Origin: Candidatus Enterovibrio altilux
Lineage (GTDB): Bacteria > Pseudomonadota > Gammaproteobacteria > Enterobacterales > Vibrionaceae
DNA length: 64,000 nucleotides
NCBI RefSeq assembly: GCF_002381345.1
Contig: NZ_CP020660.1
Location: forward strand, 1,054,001 to 1,118,000
Direction of reading: 5' to 3'
How positions within the stretch are numbered: the stretch's first letter is position 1; each line of letters starts with the position of its first letter. The notes beneath the pieces were generated by a model. The model ran no database searches. It saw only the letters and a list, made by a program, of their open reading frames with translations, and was not told the DNA's origin. The position numbers were made by a program, and so were the translations under genes. Positions 1 to 9,792 of the stretch are shown in pieces.

Positions 1-1
1 A

Positions 2-787
2 GGTTTTATTGGGATCCGTTACCCAATAACTATTATTGCCTCTGGTACTGAAATTTCAATACATTCAACCCTATGGGTTGGTCCTAAACTGCAGAATCAG
101 ATGGAAGAGACTGCACTAAATTTAAACCTAACGGTGGATTACGGTTGGCTATGGTTTATCGCTAGTCCACTGCATTGGCTACTTGCAACAATTCACGGAT
201 TAGTTAACAACTGGGGTATTGCAATTATCCTATTGACCTTCATTGTTCGTGGTGCTATGTACCCGCTTACAAAAGCGCAGTATACTTCTATGGCAAAAAT
301 GCGCATGCTGCAACCTAAGCTAACCGAAATGCGTGAGCGTATTGGTGATGATCGCCAGCGCATGAGCCAAGAAATGATGTCACTCTACAAGAAAGAGAAA
401 GTCAACCCATTGGGTGGTTGTTTTCCTCTTATTTTACAAATGCCTATTTTCATTGCGCTCTATTGGGCTCTTATGGAATCGGTAGAACTGCGGCATACAC
501 CGTTTATATTGTGGATTCAAGATTTATCGGCGCCGGATCCTTACTACGTGCTACCATTGATGATGGGTATTTCTATGTTTTTTATCCAAAAAATGAGCCC
601 AAGTACAGTAACAGATCCAATTCAGCAAAAGATTATGACTTTCATGCCAGTACTCTTTACTGTTTTCTTCCTGTGGTTCCCGGCAGGTCTCGTTTTGTAC
701 TGGTTTGTATCAAATATTGTAACACTTATCCAGCAAACACTTATCTATCGTACGCTGGAAAAAAAAGGCCTTCACAGCCAAAAATAG
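2..787 (+). CDS. yidC: YidC membrane protein insertase, C-terminal part (5' end outside window)
   Basis: Inner-membrane insertase of the YidC/Oxa1/Alb3 family; it inserts proteins with or without SecYEG and folds lipoproteins and respiratory subunits. The frame is open from base 2, so the gene enters from the left. The visible part starts in the periplasmic domain (motif [10 protein letters not shown]) and runs through the conserved core: [10 protein letters not shown], the cytoplasmic loop [40 protein letters not shown], and the last membrane segments ending [10 protein letters not shown]. The ATG at 101 is internal, not a start. The C-terminus matches the usual gammaproteobacterial end, so the 3' part looks intact. 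mnmE, the usual next gene, is not found; an IS begins 153 bp downstream. Identification is secure. Confidence 0.96.
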   Translation, partial: GFIGIRYPITIIASGTEISIHSTLWVGPKLQNQMEETALNLNLTVDYGWLWFIASPLHWLLATIHGLVNNWGIAIILLTFIVRGAMYPLTKAQYTSMAKMRMLQPKLTEMRERIGDDRQRMSQEMMSLYKKEKVNPLGGCFPLILQMPIFIALYWALMESVELRHTPFILWIQDLSAPDPYYVLPLMMGISMFFIQKMSPSTVTDPIQQKIMTFMPVLFTVFFLWFPAGLVLYWFVSNIVTLIQQTLIYRTLEKKGLHSQK

Positions 788-800
788 GTGAAATAAATAA

Positions 801-826
801 TAAGGCGGCCAATAGTCGCCTTTATT
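801..826 (+). terminator. Rho-independent-like terminator after yidC
   Basis: A short hairpin (aaggcg / cgcctt, loop of 9 bases) starts 14 bases after the yidC stop and is followed by ttattc. The stem is short and the T-tract imperfect, so this is a plausible terminator rather than a strong one. Confidence 0.55.
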
Positions 827-940
827 CAATCACTTTAAAAAAGATATATTACATAGATTTAATTTGATGAATACATAATCAAAAAAATACCTAATTTATT
901 CCCGTGTCAAACAAAATAAAAGCTTTCTCACTTTTCAATA

Positions 941-1996
941 GTGTTGTTTCTTAAGTTAGGAAACTAAATCATTAATTTAAGCTCTGAATAGCTTAGTAGA
1001 TTGAAATGCTTAAATCTATGAAAAAACTTAAAGACAAAATAACTAACGGGAAGCAGTATCATTAAATTTTAATCAATCAGTGACTCACTGACACTTTGGA
1101 TGGGTGAGCAATCCATACAGTTATATCACCAAACCAAATAGAGTAATTGTGGGAAAGATTATTTAGTTAGTAAATTAACCATTATGGTTATTTTTATGGT
1201 TAAGCTTATATTTTTGATATCATTAAGAGGGATGTAAAAATTCATTAATTCTGTTTTTCAATTTTTAACTGTCATTGTTATGCCCTCATTATTCATGAAT
1301 TAGCAAACGAACCAAAGTGGTTAATGTTACGTTCAAAACTAAGAATACAGAAAGCATCCAGTACTTAGCCATTGATTCTATGGAGACTCAAAGTTTAGGG
1401 TGCAGGAGCATGGAAAGTAAAAAAGCATGGTATTGATGGGAAACAGCGAGTCTGGCATCAGTTACATTTAGAGTAGATATAAATACATATGAAATTTTTG
1501 CTGTTGAATTAAGTGCATCAAATGTGACTAATGGTGGAGTGCTACTTAGCTTACTCAAATAGGCCCGCCGAAAAATCAATGAAACATTAGCCGATAGTGC
1601 TTGCGACACCAGACAATATTATGAAACGGTTAATATTAAACGAGCAGTTTAAATCATCTTGTCAAAAAAGGAACAATTTTTTGGGAACGAGGTCATCAGC
1701 GTAATGTAGCGGTCAATTACCAGAAGCTACACGATTCCAATCAGCATTAAAAAACGAGGTATGGTCACGATAAATGTTTCCTAAATTTTTAGCAAAGATG
1801 ACAATGTTTCGAGTTAAAAAATTTTTGAGAGGAAGATTGTGCTTAAGAGATCACAATGCTCAGATTAACAAAATTTACGCAAGGATAAAAAGCGTTTAAA
1901 TAAGCTGGCAGGATTAGGTACGTCTAGAATCAAAACGAGCGTTTAATAGGAAATCATGCTGGGACGCGTTATCTGAATTTGAATCAGGAAATAATG
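941..1996 (+). mobile_element. Degenerate IS5-family (IS903-group) element, near full length, copy 1
   Basis: Reference entry for the dominant repeat of the window. The ends resemble the IS903 terminal repeat (ggctttgtt...), read here as tgttgtttcttaag on the left. Reassembled across copies, the transposase is a DDE enzyme: N-terminal NWKQYNQALI.RGSLTFW, first Asp in IDSTGLKVYGEGEW, WRKLHLAVD, second Asp in ADGAYDTRQ, catalytic Glu in SETAMFRVKKLLGG, end KALNKLTGLGMPK. In this copy the frame is broken many times (for example tagagtctac-like changes near 1470 and a lost codon run at 1880-1900), so no protein is made. No target duplication is recognisable. Length about 1.05 kb, which is the full size of the family. 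Confidence 0.85.
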
Positions 1997-2386
1997 ATAT
2001 TATTTTTACTATATTTGACAGTGGTTAAAAAAATGAGAGATACTGGTGCATTGTTAAAAAAGCTAAGGTGCATATTAAGAGTGATAGCTTAATCAATACT
2101 AGTGAATTTTTGGTTATTTTTAAAAAATACAGATAAATTAAATTTATGATACTAATAGTATATATGAACTGAGTAACGTCGTATTGTAAGTTATTTGTAG
2201 TGTGACGCTTTTACCTATGTTGTTTTTATTTGCTTATAAGCTAAAAATAGATTAGAAAGATGTGATTTTAGTTATGCTCCGTTAAAATAGGTTTTCTGGG
2301 ACGCGTAAGGATAAAAACCTTTGTTTGGGCTAATCTTGGCGGAGATTGCGTATTGCGCTAGAAGTTGGAAAACATAGGTGGCATTG
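1997..2386. other. Gene-free spacer upstream of zapB
   Basis: About 390 bases of AT-rich sequence with stops in all frames. It must hold the zapB promoter, but I cannot assign a convincing -35/-10 pair. No repeat or RNA gene recognised. Confidence 0.5.
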
Positions 2387-2629
2387 ATGTCATTGGAAAT
2401 TTTAGAGCAGCTTGAAGCCAAAGTTCAGATGGTAGTGGACACAGTATCTCTACTTCATGTGGAAATAGCAGAGCTTAAAGTAAAGAATGAAATACTGGGT
2501 CAAGAATCGGATACTGTCCGTAAAAGCTGCGATGTATTGGAACAAGAAAATGCGCATCTGCGTACTAATCAAAATGCTTGGCAACAACGGATTTGCAGTT
2601 TGCTGAGTAAAATTGAAGAAATAGAATAA
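2387..2629 (+). CDS. zapB: Cell division protein ZapB
   Basis: Small coiled-coil protein of the divisome that links the Z-ring (via ZapA) to MatP and the chromosome terminus. The 80-residue product (MSLEILEQLEAKVQ...) is almost entirely heptad-rich helix, with the family's spacing of Leu/Ile and Glu/Lys through LEQENAHLRTNQNAWQQR. It is close to the usual 79-81 residues. An in-frame GTG lies 9 bases upstream, but aggtgg at 2376-2381 is well spaced for the ATG at 2387, so that start is preferred. In Vibrionaceae zapB sits near rraA-menA-hslUV; rraA is missing here. Identification is firm. Confidence 0.9.
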   Translation: MSLEILEQLEAKVQMVVDTVSLLHVEIAELKVKNEILGQESDTVRKSCDVLEQENAHLRTNQNAWQQRICSLLSKIEEIE

Positions 2630-2964
2630 AATTAGAGTCTATTGGCTCTGTTTTTAATGTATATATACTTCTAATTATTGTAGATGTTTGATGTCTTAAT
2701 AATCCAAAATTATGCTATTATTTAACTTTATTCTCTGATTGAGGAAACAAAACTACAGAAACCTACTTTAAGAATGTATTGTATCGCTAATAAATATTGT
2801 ACTTTATAATCAAATTTTTTCATGAGATGTAGATGAAGCATAAGTAAAATCATAGTAACACGCATTTCATAAATCTTACTGTCATCTTATATCAAAAGAG
2901 TATAATGAGGTGAAGTGATTTCCGCAATGATGCAAGACATAATTAATTGCTCATTCTTTATGAT
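2630..2964. other. Spacer between zapB and menA, site of lost rraA
   Basis: About 335 bases between the ends of zapB and menA, which converge here. rraA normally lies in this interval in relatives, but I find no recognisable RraA-like reading frame on either strand. AT-rich, no repeats. Confidence 0.45.
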
Positions 2965-3870
2965 TTAGTGAAGTAAAACGCTTACAGCAAACAAGATATT
3001 GGTCAGCATTGCTATTTTGATAATGTGAGCGATCATGGGTGTCAAAGTCTCACTATTGGGTGCCATCCATACAATTACGCCATGCTTTATTGCCAATGGT
3101 AGTGCTAGTAAAAATAGCCAACTGGTGAATGATGCGTATTCTAACAGGGCAAAAATTGCGAAACAGCAAAATGATCCTGCAAGTAATACTTGATGATATG
3201 CGCGGCCCCAATGGGTACCCATACGCACAATTAACGTGTATTTTCCACACTCTCTATCGTTGTTAATGTCACGTAAGTTATTAATATTTAATACACTCAC
3301 TGCCAATAAACCGCAAGCTGTCGCAGGAAACAAGATTGCTGTGCTTAGCAAGCCCGTTTGGAGGTAATACGTACCGGCTACACCTAACCAACCAAAAAAA
3401 ATCAGAACCGATAAATCGCCAAAGCCGTGATAACCATAGGGTTTCTTTCCCACCGTATAGCAAATAGCTGCAATAATAGAGAGTATACCTAGTCCAATGA
3501 AGCTAAGAATCTCGGAGGTGCTATCAAATGCAGTAGATATCAAGGCCGCACCAAAAGCAATGATGAGAATAAGATTTAATGCTATTGCTTTTTTCATAGC
3601 TTTAAGTGTCACCAGACCTTGTTGAATTGTCCGTTTATGTCCCACTCTAGCATCATTATCAGTGCCTTTCACAGCATCGCCATAATCGTTGGCAAGGTTA
3701 GCAAGTATTTGCAACAATAATGCAGTTATTAGAGCGAGCAAGGTGATAGTGATAGAAAAACTTGATGTTTCAAAGGCCATGGTACTACCACATAAGATGC
3801 AAGTAATGGCTAGTGAAAGCGTTTTGGGTCGAGCGGCATCAAGCCAAGTAAAAATTGTGGTTGAAGACAT
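2965..3870 (-). CDS. menA: 1,4-dihydroxy-2-naphthoate octaprenyltransferase MenA
   Basis: Integral membrane UbiA-family prenyltransferase that attaches the polyprenyl tail to DHNA, giving demethylmenaquinone. 301 residues, against about 308 in E. coli. The first Asp-rich, Mg-prenyl-diphosphate motif is NLANDYGDAVKGTDND (residues about 60-75), and the second is around NNLRDINNDRECGKYTL (about 195-211). Eight or nine hydrophobic segments are evident. The start MSSTTIFTWLDAARPKTL matches the family N-terminus. It is transcribed in the same direction as hslVU, 146 bases downstream of hslU, the standard gammaproteobacterial order. Its retention is coherent with the fumarate reductase operon at 32.7 kb, since Frd uses menaquinol. 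Confidence 0.95.
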   Translation of the reverse strand: MSSTTIFTWLDAARPKTLSLAITCILCGSTMAFETSSFSITITLLALITALLLQILANLANDYGDAVKGTDNDARVGHKRTIQQGLVTLKAMKKAIALNLILIIAFGAALISTAFDSTSEILSFIGLGILSIIAAICYTVGKKPYGYHGFGDLSVLIFFGWLGVAGTYYLQTGLLSTAILFPATACGLLAVSVLNINNLRDINNDRECGKYTLIVRMGTHWGRAYHQVLLAGSFCCFAIFALLEYASFTSWLFLLALPLAIKHGVIVWMAPNSETLTPMIAHIIKIAMLTNILFAVSVLLH

Positions 3871-4016
3871 AGCTATTGCTGTACCTAAGGAATCTGGTGT
3901 TATTATAGGTATTTTTTGATCGAGGTAATGTTAAGGTCTAAATTAGGCGTAACAAAAAATATAAGTACAAAATAGATAATCTAGGCTGCCTGTTTTTTCA
4001 TAAATTAGTTAGTGAA

Positions 4017-5351
4017 TTAAAGAATGAATCGACTCAAATCTTCATCATCAACCAATTCTTCTAAACAACTGAGCACATACTTAGCGTCAATCTCTAAGGA
4101 CTCTCCACAGCGTTCACTTGCGTCAAATGATATTTCATCAACCAAGCGTTCCATCACAGTATGCAAACGACGCGCTCCGATATTTTCAGTTTTTTCGTTT
4201 ACACGCCATGCTACATTCGCTATTTGTTCAATGCCATCATCAGTGAACGATAAGTGTACACCTTCAGTACCCATTAATGCAGAGTATTGCTCAGTTAATG
4301 ATGCATTTGGCTCGGTTAAAATGCGCTTAAAGTCTGCCGCAGATAAGGCTTCTAATTCAACACGAATTGGCAGGCGACCTTGTAATTCAGGGATCAGATC
4401 CGAGGGACTAGCAACTTGGAAAGCGCCGGATGCGATGAACAGAATATGGTCAGTTCTTACCATACCATGTTTGGTCGACACTGTACTTCCTTCAACCAGA
4501 GGCAACAAATCTCGCTGCACACCTTCACGCGACACATCTGGGCCAGAGCTTTCACCACGCCTACAAATTTTATCGATTTCATCAATAAAAACAATACCAG
4601 TGTTTTCTACAACATTGATTGCGTGATCTTTTAACTCTTCTTGATTAATTAGTTTTGCTGCTTCTTCCTCTGTTGCTGCTTTGAGTGCATCTTTTAGTTT
4701 CATCTTACGCTTTTTGGCCGTGCCGCCACCGCCTAAGTTTTGGAACATGTTCTGCAGTTGGCTGGTCATTTCTTCCATACCAGGAGGCGCCATGATTTCA
4801 ATACTCATTTGCGGTGCAGAAAGAACGATCTCAATTTCTTTGTCGTCAAGCTGACATTCTCGAATTTTTTTGCGAAAATTTTGTCTGGTGCTTGAGTCCG
4901 TTTTTGGTTCTTCAGACTGCCCCCATGCATCACGCACGGGTGGCAGTAATACATCCAAAATTCGTTCTTCTGCTAATTTTTCGGCGTGAAATTTAACTTT
5001 TTCTATCGCTTGTTGGTGTGTCATTTTTACAGCTACATCAGTAAGATCACGAATAATAGTTTCTACTTCTTTACCAACATAACCCACTTCAGTGAACTTT
5101 GTTGCTTCAACTTTTATAAACGGTGCATTTGCTAATTTTGCTAAACGACGTGCAATTTCTGTTTTGCCCACACCAGTAGGACCTATCATTAGTATGTTCT
5201 TTGGGGTAACTTCTAAACGTAAATCTTCGTTTAGTTGCATGCGACGCCAACGGTTCCGTAGCGCAATAGCTACTGCGCGCTTTGCTTTGTGTTGACCAAT
5301 AATATGACGATTGAGTTCAGACACGATTTCGAGTGGGGTCATTTCAGACAT
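4017..5351 (-). CDS. hslU: HslU, ATPase subunit of the HslUV protease
   Basis: AAA+ unfoldase that feeds substrates into the HslV peptidase. 444 residues (443 in E. coli), full length. Walker A GPTGVGKT at about 57-64; Walker B within [11 protein letters not shown] near 255; the intermediate I-domain with [19 protein letters not shown]; sensor/arginine region [14 protein letters not shown]; and the C-terminal DLSRFIL tail that docks between HslV subunits. The tail is intact, so coupling to HslV should work. It lies 14 bases after hslV on the same strand, in one operon driven from the heat-shock-like promoter upstream of hslV. Confidence 0.97.
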   Translation of the reverse strand: MSEMTPLEIVSELNRHIIGQHKAKRAVAIALRNRWRRMQLNEDLRLEVTPKNILMIGPTGVGKTEIARRLAKLANAPFIKVEATKFTEVGYVGKEVETIIRDLTDVAVKMTHQQAIEKVKFHAEKLAEERILDVLLPPVRDAWGQSEEPKTDSSTRQNFRKKIRECQLDDKEIEIVLSAPQMSIEIMAPPGMEEMTSQLQNMFQNLGGGGTAKKRKMKLKDALKAATEEEAAKLINQEELKDHAINVVENTGIVFIDEIDKICRRGESSGPDVSREGVQRDLLPLVEGSTVSTKHGMVRTDHILFIASGAFQVASPSDLIPELQGRLPIRVELEALSAADFKRILTEPNASLTEQYSALMGTEGVHLSFTDDGIEQIANVAWRVNEKTENIGARRLHTVMERLVDEISFDASERCGESLEIDAKYVLSCLEELVDDEDLSRFIL

Positions 5352-5365
5352 GCTGGGATCCTGCT

Positions 5366-5890
5366 TTAGTAATCAAGTTCTTCTATGGTATGATGCTGGT
5401 TAGTGAATACACAAATATTGCTAGCAATGGTGAGTGCTCTTTCTGCTATCTCGCGAGCATTTAACTTGGTATTGTCGAGTAAGGCCATGGCTGCTGCTTG
5501 TGCGAAGTTACCACCCGAACCAATCGCGATCAGATCGTGTTCAGGTTGCACAACGTCACCATTACCTGTGATGATGAGTGATGCCGTTTTATCAGCAACG
5601 GCTAGCAATGCTTCAAGTCGGCGCAGTGCGCGATCTGAACGCCAATCTTTGGCTAGTTCAACCGCAGCTTTCGTTAAGTGACCTTGGTGCATTTCTAATT
5701 TGCGTTCGAAGCGTTCAAATAAATTGAAGGCATCGGCAGTGCTGCCGGCGAAACCTGCCAGTACTTGATTGTTATACAAACGACGGACCTTACGGGCATT
5801 GCCTTTCATTATGGTATTACCAAGTGACACTTGGCCATCACCGGTGATCACAACTTTACCGTTGCGGCGGACTGAAACAATAGTTGTCAC
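5366..5890 (-). CDS. hslV: HslV, peptidase subunit of the HslUV protease
   Basis: Proteasome-like N-terminal threonine peptidase. 174 residues (176 in E. coli). [20 protein letters not shown] supplies the nucleophile Thr after Met removal. Further marks are the conserved [29 protein letters not shown], and [19 protein letters not shown] segments. First gene of hslVU; the upstream region carries a sigma-32-type promoter. No sign of decay. Confidence 0.97.
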   Translation of the reverse strand: MTTIVSVRRNGKVVITGDGQVSLGNTIMKGNARKVRRLYNNQVLAGFAGSTADAFNLFERFERKLEMHQGHLTKAAVELAKDWRSDRALRRLEALLAVADKTASLIITGNGDVVQPEHDLIAIGSGGNFAQAAAMALLDNTKLNAREIAERALTIASNICVFTNQHHTIEELDY

Positions 5891-5940
5891 GGTAAGAGCC
5901 TCATTATTTTTGTTGGCAGTACCAATATTGGTGTTAACAA

Positions 5941-5971
5941 CAAAGTGGGGATGAGGGAAACTAAATTCAAG
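5941..5971 (-). promoter_or_regulatory. Sigma-32 (heat-shock) type promoter for hslVU
   Basis: On the minus strand, CTTGAA (5971-5966) is followed after 15 bases by CCCCACTTTG (5950-5941). The RpoH consensus is CTTGAA, 11-16 bases, CCCCATnT. The -10 end lies about 50 bases upstream of the hslV start. hslVU is a classic RpoH regulon member, so position and match agree. Confidence 0.75.
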
Positions 5972-6030
5972 GGGAAAAGCAGGACTTACACTCTACTTTA
6001 TAGTATTTTTTAACTAGGAATGATATTAAA

Positions 6031-6630
6031 TTAGTTCCAGTGCCAAATTGCACAAGGATCTATCCCTGCTCGTCTCAACATATTGCGATCTCGTTCAGCT
6101 TCGCGCTTGAGTGGGTAAGGTCCCAATACAACCCGATACCAAATTCCTTTTTCACCTTGACTGGTTTTTATGTGACTCTCTAAACCTTGGAATGCTATTA
6201 GCATTTTGCGTTCATTAGCTTGGTTTGTATTGCGGTAAGCACCACACTGTATGAGATAAGGATGACTTGAGACTATTTGTTCACTAGCCTCCACTTTGAC
6301 CTCTTTGTTTTTTAAGTTTTCCATGTATGTCCATTTTTCTTTTGGCTGTGGTGGTAAGGTATTTTGCACTTTCTCCGCAGATGATATGTTGCTCGGAGGC
6401 CTTTGAAATGGTTTCGGCTTTTTTGGCGTTGATTGCGCAGTAAACGTGATGAACTTTTTAGGAGGTACACTAGCGGAGAGATGATAAAGACCATAACTCA
6501 AGCCACTAACTAACAAAACAGCAGTAACTGCCCACTTTGATGAGTAGGTCACTTTAGGAGGTGACTTCTTTTTGTTTCTGCTTGGCTTTTGGGGTAGTTT
6601 GCTACGTTTGACATAATCTCTGATTACCAC
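6031..6630 (-). CDS. ftsN: Cell division protein FtsN (shortened)
   Basis: Late divisome protein: short cytoplasmic N-terminus, one membrane segment, periplasmic linker, C-terminal SPOR domain that binds denuded septal glycan. 199 residues, far shorter than E. coli FtsN (319). MVIRDYVKR matches the family N-terminus (M-x-x-RDYV-R) and fixes the GTG start at 6630. The membrane segment is about residues 34-52 (AVTAVLLVSGLSYGLY), then a Pro/Lys-rich linker, then the SPOR domain from about 122 (HPYLIQCGAYRNTNQAN ... WYRVVLGPYPLKREAERD). Linker shortening explains the size. cytR and priA, which usually lie between ftsN and rpmE, are gone. It lies upstream of hslV on the same strand, with the heat-shock promoter between them. 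Confidence 0.88.
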   Translation of the reverse strand: MVIRDYVKRSKLPQKPSRNKKKSPPKVTYSSKWAVTAVLLVSGLSYGLYHLSASVPPKKFITFTAQSTPKKPKPFQRPPSNISSAEKVQNTLPPQPKEKWTYMENLKNKEVKVEASEQIVSSHPYLIQCGAYRNTNQANERKMLIAFQGLESHIKTSQGEKGIWYRVVLGPYPLKREAERDRNMLRRAGIDPCAIWHWN

Positions 6631-7504
6631 TAATTTACGTATCTATTTTATTATTAATAGTTATATAGTACTAGCTTGCTAGGTAGCATACTAGTATGTA
6701 TAGATTGATTTTAGCGTGATAGTAGTGTCGCGCTTCTGTGGATGATTAGTTGTACATCTATAAAATATTAGCTGCTAGTGTGTCATTGCCTTGCAGAATT
6801 TTCAGCAGTATCGTTATGGCTTGATGACCTATGGCATAATGCAGTTTGAATCGGTTGTCAGTGCTAGTTCACAAGATGCTGTAAATTGAATGTCATTCAA
6901 TTTAAAAAAAGAAATATTAAACTGTACACAAAAATTTAATCGTTTTACTTACTGCATTAGTGTTACACCAGTAAACATCATATTAAAGTGATAGAGTATA
7001 GAAGTAGGTGATACAAACACTGACATCAGTAATGCTATTTCGTATAAGCCAGTAATAAAAATAAAATTTGCTAGAACCGTATAAATGTACTAAGTATAAG
7101 ACCACTATTATTCAGTGTCTATTGATAATTTTAAATACGAAATTTAATTAGTGTAGTATCCTGTGACTGGTTAATTGATTATTTACATTCGCATTAAAAC
7201 ACAAAGACCCACGGATAGGCAATGTCATTTTAGCTATGACTAGGATCATGAGATGTTCAAATTTTGAAACTAATTATTGCTATAGTACGTCAATGGAATA
7301 GAAGCATACACGAGGTGTGAAATAAATTATTTTTAATGATGGGGTAAAATTGTGGTATTGTACTCTACCAATGAATTGAATAAAAACGTTGCTATTCTCT
7401 GCTTGCTTGATTAAAATTTTATTTTTTACAATATTGATTAATGACGTGTGATACTCGGCTTAAGATCGGGAAAGTGACACGGTTTTTTACAATAGGTTAT
7501 TTTT
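6631..7504. other. Long empty spacer where cytR and priA would be expected
   Basis: About 870 bases with stops in all frames between ftsN and rpmE. In Vibrionaceae and Enterobacteria this interval carries cytR and priA. I cannot recognise any CytR (LacI-type HTH) or PriA (helicase) motif here, and no IS piece either, so the genes have been deleted or eroded beyond recognition. Confidence 0.5.
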
Positions 7505-7726
7505 ATGAAAGCTGGTATTCATCCAAAATACAATGCAGTAGCTGCAAAATGCTCTTGCGGTAATACATTTCAATTCAATTCTACGCTTAATAAAAACAAT
7601 ATTAATCTGGACGTGTGCGATAAATGCCACCCGTTTTACACTGGTAAGCAACGTATAGTTGACACTCGTGGTCGTGTTGAACGCTTTAATAAGCGTTTTG
7701 GCGCACTGTCTAGTAATAGTAAGTAA
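7505..7726 (+). CDS. rpmE: 50S ribosomal protein L31, zinc-binding form
   Basis: Ribosomal protein bL31, which bridges the subunits at the central protuberance. 73 residues. [12 protein letters not shown] is the family start, and CSC at 16-18 with CDKC at 37-40 gives the zinc-binding four-cysteine (C+) form, which identifies rpmE rather than the zinc-independent ykgM type. The C-terminus VERFNKRFG is conserved. The start ATG at 7505 has a poor ribosome site (aggttattttt). Single gene, divergent from ftsN. Confidence 0.96.
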   Translation: MKAGIHPKYNAVAAKCSCGNTFQFNSTLNKNNINLDVCDKCHPFYTGKQRIVDTRGRVERFNKRFGALSSNSK

Positions 7727-7731
7727 ACTGA

Positions 7732-8357
7732 TTATAATATGATAAACGATGTCCTGACAAATAATGCTATTTTCATGTACATTATGCTAGGAGAGCGTAG
7801 ATTCATGATGGTAACGATCAAGTTAATCGCTCCCTTAATAGAGTTTATTCTCATAATGTGTATGGCAAAAATAAATAAAGCCATGCTATCAGGTGAGTAA
7901 GTAGTAGAAAACAGCACGTAGAAAGTCCACCCAAAGTTAGGACCACTACCTTCCATGAACAGAGATATTAACAATATGAAGAATGCAAACTGAAGGATCC
8001 AGAAGCTCCAGTTATTCATGCGAGACAATACCATATTCGGTGCTCTAATAATTAGTGGTAACATCCAGTTTGCTAGCCCAGTGAATACTGTAATTTCGCT
8101 TCGAAGACTATGATCAGACCATTAACCGTTATCATCTAATCAAAAAAATTAAGTTCCGCTAATTGCATACCTGGTTGAAAAACTTAGCACGAATGATTAG
8201 TCCTGTCACACCACCAGTCATGAACATGGTGAAACTAAATACCAAACACATAGTGCTAATATCTTTATGGTTGGTGATTAACAGCTAATGCATAATCCCT
8301 CGTGGTATATGATTGGGGTAGTCATAACCAACATGATAAGGCGTCGTATCTGTCATT
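7732..8357 (-). pseudogene. ctaD: Cytochrome c oxidase subunit I (aa3 type), truncated pseudogene
   Basis: Remnant of the haem-copper oxidase catalytic subunit. Reading leftward from ATG 8357, the frame gives TTPYHVGYDYP, then after a stop LLITNHKDISTM (family: TTNHKDIGTLY), VTGLIIRAKFF, another stop, and then from about 8064 a long open stretch with LPLIIRAPNMVLSRMNNWSF, GWTFYVLFSTTYSPDS, FIFAIHIMRINSIKGAINLIVTI. All of these align in order with CtaD. At least two in-frame stops are present, and everything after about residue 210, including the haem a3/CuB ligands, is missing. It follows the ctaC remnant on the same strand, as in intact cox operons. Nonfunctional. Confidence 0.88.
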
Positions 8358-8394
8358 GAAGTTTCTCCTTAAAGATCGTAACCATTGAGAATAG

Positions 8395-9503
8395 CGTTTA
8401 TTTGAGCAGCCTAAATGGTATCACCCGTATTATTACCCCGCGGATTCCTTTCATACGTGATGACTGCAGTCAATTTTTTCAGCTAAGTTGATACCCAAAG
8501 ACCTGTATTGTGGTTCTATTTTTACTGCTCATAATGATACTAAGATGATCAATAATACGGTTAGGATTAACTGCAATGTCTGATTTTGCTAACGTAGAAA
8601 ATATTCCAGGCAAACCGCGTCCATTTATTTGATGACAGGCTACACAGTAAGAGTTGCATACATTTTCATCTAGAGTCATTAGCTCATCCATATTCATCGG
8701 CAATAATTTTTGTTCTTCTTTTCTCGCCTCGGCTTGCATAGCTGTCGTTTCTGTCATTCATGCATTACATTCCTCAACGGGTTTGGTTATTACAACCATT
8801 GACATAAAGCCATAGTCTTTTCCACAAAGCTCTGCAACATTGACCACGGCAGATACTCGTTGATTAATTTTGGCCCATGCTTCATTAATTAAGCTTGGAT
8901 TTACGCCTTTTTTCATAGCTAAATCAGGCACCTACCAAGAACGAATAACGTCTTTCCATGTAATAAAAACGCACCTTTTTACCGATAGATAAAACTAAGG
9001 AACGGTCAATTTCAAAAAATAATTATTGCGTTTTTTGTGCACTATTTATCAGCGAAGCGAAGACGAAAGCGTTGAAAAGAATTCCACATTATAGTCAAAA
9101 GAACGGTAATGTTATTCCAACTGAGAGTAAGTGACCTAAAGTGTAATTTCAGATTTGGATGCGTCTTCCATTGCCAGTCACACACGTGTTGTAGGAATAG
9201 CCATGCCAATCAAAATTAAAAAGGAATGAGTGTCCATATAATTTTCACTAGTGTCCTTTTATGAAAATTTATTACAATTGCATTTTTGGGCTTCCGGTGA
9301 TGAATAATGGACTAAAATATTGCGCCAAATACCATTAAACCGGTAACTATGCAGATGTAGAGGATGGTCATATGTAGATCGTAGACCTTGGTACGTATGT
9401 CCGTTACACCTCGCGTTAGATGTAGAGACGATACTTTTTTGATGCAAAAAACAGCATAAAATGGAATAAGGATAATCGTGGATAGAAGTAGGCTAATCGT
9501 CAC
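8395..9503 (-). pseudogene. ctaC: Cytochrome c oxidase subunit II with cytochrome c domain, pseudogene
   Basis: Subunit II of an aa3/caa3-type oxidase. The GTG start at 9503 still has a good Shine-Dalgarno (aggaga, 6-base spacing). Fragments in order: GVTDIRTKVYDLHMTILYI and a membrane helix (9503-9312); IHHRKPKNAI; the CuA domain around AELCGKDYGFMSMVV (about 8830); then from 8757 a cytochrome c domain with the haem motif CVACH and GRGLPGIFSTLAKSDIAVNP; and finally, in another frame, VITYERNPRGNNTGD (about 8440). Several frameshifts and stops separate the pieces, and the CuA ligand HSWWVPD-type segment is damaged. First gene of the dead ctaC-ctaD pair. Confidence 0.87.
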
Positions 9504-9543
9504 CGGATCTCTCCTGAAAATTACTCCGTATTACCGTAAGTCA

Positions 9544-9696
9544 ATGGAAGCAATAAATAGAAAAAGAATAACTAAAAGTTCGTTTATAAATAAACTTAGG
9601 AAAAGAATGCAAAAGAATAAAAATAAACATTTTTATGAAACAAAACTTAATTCTAAGCATGAAACTAAGAGATGCATACGCTTGCTTCATTCGTAA
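9544..9696 (+). CDS. Small Lys/Arg-rich reading frame, unassigned
   Basis: A 50-codon frame (MEAINRKRITKSSFINKLRK...) lies divergent from the ctaC remnant. It is strongly basic with no membrane segment. Its start vaguely resembles small Lys-rich marine gammaproteobacterial proteins of the DUF2986 type (M-NRKKKI...), but I cannot confirm this. No clear ribosome site. It may be the decayed end of such a gene or chance. Confidence 0.2.
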   Translation: MEAINRKRITKSSFINKLRKRMQKNKNKHFYETKLNSKHETKRCIRLLHS

Positions 9697-9792
9697 CTTT
9701 TGTATTGGGTTTCAATTGAGCAGGAAAAGTATCCTATTTTTGGCATACCTCATAATCAAAGAGAAAGTCCATGAATGATGAAGTAATTTGAC

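Noticed and set aside
418-867. 149-codon frame overlapping yidC
   Set aside because: It lies in another frame of a clearly coding yidC region, with no independent motif or ribosome site.
4024-4626. 200-codon plus-strand frame opposite hslU
   Set aside because: Antisense shadow of hslU; low-complexity Ser/Thr-rich translation.
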